This document shows positions 27,001 through 30,000 of a stretch of DNA of 64,000 nucleotides, piece by piece. Within the stretch, counting starts at the first letter, position 1. Every line of letters starts with the position of its first letter. The translations under genes were made by a program, and so were the position numbers. Origin of the DNA: Rhodoferax sp. (GTDB taxonomy: Bacteria > Pseudomonadota > Gammaproteobacteria > Burkholderiales > Burkholderiaceae_C); contig NZ_JAMPYG010000007.1 of NCBI RefSeq assembly GCF_023700745.1, forward strand, positions 80,725 to 144,724, in the 5' to 3' direction. A model generated the notes under the pieces. That model worked only from the letters and a program-made list of their open reading frames with translations, ran no database searches and was not told where the DNA came from.

Positions 27001-30000
27001 CCCACTCCGACGTTGCCGGCGCCCGACTGCTGGGCGCCCGCATCGGCGCCGGCCATGGTGTCGGACCTGGCCGTGACGGTCAGTGCGCCTGTGTCGGCTG
27101 GTACCCCACCGCCATCGACCATCACCACCGTCGAGCCGTCCGTGAGAGCGGCGCGCGCGTTGACTTCGGTCACGTTGATGGCTATCGAGCCGGCGATGCC
27201 GAGGTTGCCGCCACTGGCGCCCGAGGTCGCATCCGCCGCGGCGCGGCTGGTGTGCTCGGTCATGGTGTGGTCGGTGCCGGTGCCCGCACCGGTGATCTCG
27301 ACGGCCTTGCCATCGAACGCGTCGTCGCGTGAGGCGGCGAGCTTGAGGTCGCCTTCGGCGTCGATGATCACGAAATAGATGTCGCCATCGGTCAGGCCGC
27401 CGATATCGCTGCCGCTACCGTTGGCGTAGACGATCTCGTCGCCGGTGCGTAGGGCAGCGGAATCGTCCGAAGTCAGCGCGAAGACGTCCTTGGCCGGGTC
27501 GAACGTAATGTCTTCCTTGCCGGTGCGCTGCAGCTTGTGGCCGGTGCCCGCGCCCTGGTCGGTCAGGTCGCACCGCCCGGTGGTGTTGGCCGTGTCCTCG
27601 GCCTCTGCCTTGGAAGCGTATAGCTCAATCCGGCCGTTGCCAACGTCGCGCACATAGTACTTGGTGGCGCCGTCGTCGTCGGTCAGGCCAGTGATGCTGG
27701 TGCCGCCCCCGTTGTCGTAGGTCACCTCGTCGCCGGTGGACAAGCCCGCGTCCTCGCCGACGAAGATCGTGTCCGCGTCGACGTCCACGGTTTCGCTCGT
27801 CGCCACCCCGAGGCCCATCGAGCGATCGACCATGCCGGCCTCGACGGTCAGGCCATCGGCGGTGATGGTGGCGTTGCCGGTCGTGGCGTCGGTCTTGACG
27901 TTCGCCACGTTGATCGACACCGCTGCGCCGACCGTGCCGGACGTGCCGTTCGACGCGCTGCCGTCGGCCTCGGCCCAGGTGTCGACGTTGCTCAGAGCCC
28001 GCAAGCTGGCGGCGCCACCGGCAGTGATCAAGACGGCATCACCCAGTTCCGTGGTGATCTTCGTCGTCTGCACGCTGATCGAGATCGCGGCGGCGACCGA
28101 GATCGAGCCGTCACCGCTGGAGGCATCTGGAGCGTCCGTGGTGCCCGAGGAGCCGCCTGCGCGGCTCGTCGACTGCGCGTTGGCGAAGTCGATCTGGCTG
28201 TTGCTCTGGTCGTTGACACCGTCCGAATTCGCGCCGTCGTCTTCTTCAGCGCCAGCGGCGCTCGCCTTGGCGTTGGTACGCGAGCGCGAAGTCCCTTGCG
28301 ACAGGACAGCGACGCCACCCGTCGCCGAGATGCTACGCATCAAGGCCACGCCCACCGCCTCTTCCGCAATCGTCAGACCGAGCGAGGCACCGACCGCAGT
28401 GCTGGTACCCTTGGCGGCGCCTTCGGCGTTGGTGCTGGCCTCGCCTTCGTGAATCGCCTCGAGCGCCAGAGAGCCGGACATGCTCAACGGTCCACCCGTG
28501 CCAATTTCAGCACCGGTGTCATCAAAGATCAAGCCAATCGCGACCACCGGCGTGATGGCCGTGCCTCCAGCCGATCCGCCCTCCGCCGTGGTGTCAATAT
28601 CGTTCCTGGACGTCGCTGACAGCGAGACATCGTGCGCACCTGTGACCCCGGCGCCAGTGCCGACCTTGGCCAAGGTATCGGTGTCCACGATGGCCAACGC
28701 CACCGACGCGCCAACACCGGTGCCGCCGCCTTCCTGCTTGCCGGTGGACTTGACCATGCTCTCGACGAAATTCTCGGCGTTCACCACAACGTTGCCGCCG
28801 CCAGTGATGGTCACCACCGTGCCGTCGCGAACGGTGGCGGAGGCGTCGCTGATGACCACCCCAATGGCCAGGGCGCCCGCAACACCGGTGGCACCGCCGC
28901 TGGCACCGGCGATGGCCGTCACACCAAAGCGGTTGAGCTTGCTGACGTCGGTAAAGCTGTGGCCACTGGCACTGCCGTCACCGGTCAGGGTGACGAGTCC
29001 GGTGGCATCCCCGGCAATGGCGTCTTCGGCGCTGGTGCTGTAGAGCTTGATGGTGCCGTCGTCCTGCACCGCCACGAAGTAGCTGTCGCCGTCGGTCAAG
29101 CCACCAATGGCATCGACAGCAGTGCCCTGCTCGTAAACAATTTCATCCCCCGTGATTAGCCCGTGGCCCCCATCAAGCAGGGTGATGGTGTTGTCGGCAA
29201 CCGTAACGTCGGCCTGGTCAAAACTCAGGGGCGCGCGTTCCCCCATCAAGGCGGTCACGTTCAAGCCACCGGCCGTCAAACCGCTGCCGTCCACATAGGC
29301 GTGGTTGTCCAACACATCGACACCAATGGCCGCCGCAATGCCGACCGAAGTCCCAGAGCCTGTGGTGTTGCTGCCATCTGCGCTGGTCTGCGCCTTGTTG
29401 ACGCTTTGGGACGCCACATTAAGGAAGCCTGCAGAAATAACATGGCCCGATGTATTGACAAAGGCCTGGATGGAATTGGTCAGGACGCCCACCGCCACAG
29501 CGCCAGCCAGCGACAAATCGCCGTCGGAAGTGGCGGCGTCGTTATCCTTCAGTGCCTTCTGCGACTTGTTGTCCGGTGTTCCTGGCGTCGTTTCTGTCCC
29601 GGCCGTAGCCCCTCCGGCAGTGGACTTGGCCAGTGCGGTCAGGGTGTTCTGCGATGAGGCCAAAACAGCCACCGAGGCTGCATCCACGGTTGCGCTGCCT
29701 GCAATGGAGGCTTCGGTGCCGCCCGTGATCACGGCCAGGCCAAGTGTGGCACCGGCCCCGCCCGGCGTGCCGTCGGCCAGCGCGGCACCAATGACCACGT
29801 TGTCTGCCATCAGATTGAACGCACCGGTGACGTCAAGATTGGCCGAGCCGGCGACCCGTGCGAAGGCGTCGCTGTTGATGATGACACTGGCCACAGCCGC
29901 GTCGGTATCGGTGGTGGTCTTTGTCGAAAGGGACTTCAACGACGCGATAGCGCGAACATCGGATGTAGCGATCGCCGTTAAAGCACCGGATGTGGTGATG

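Larger units (their letters stand above)
23640..29900 (-). repeat. five-copy super-repeat of the giant protein (~415 aa unit)
   Basis: Matching landmarks recur: a VGAALGL-x(2)-AED-type segment centred near 29,718 (weaker), 28,362, 26,640, 25,401 and 23,659. Each copy then has a charged/Ala-Lys stretch, a Gln/Ser/Asn-rich linker containing versions of SQ-x-DFANAQT-x-SR, and a G-x-ISVAAAISINV segment. Intervals between the last four landmarks are about 1,722, 1,239 and 1,742 bp. The two long intervals each contain a ~0.5-kb YYV insert that the short one lacks, so the underlying unit is close to 1.24 kb. Copies are diverged, so this is old duplication rather than an assembly artefact. Confidence 0.8.
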
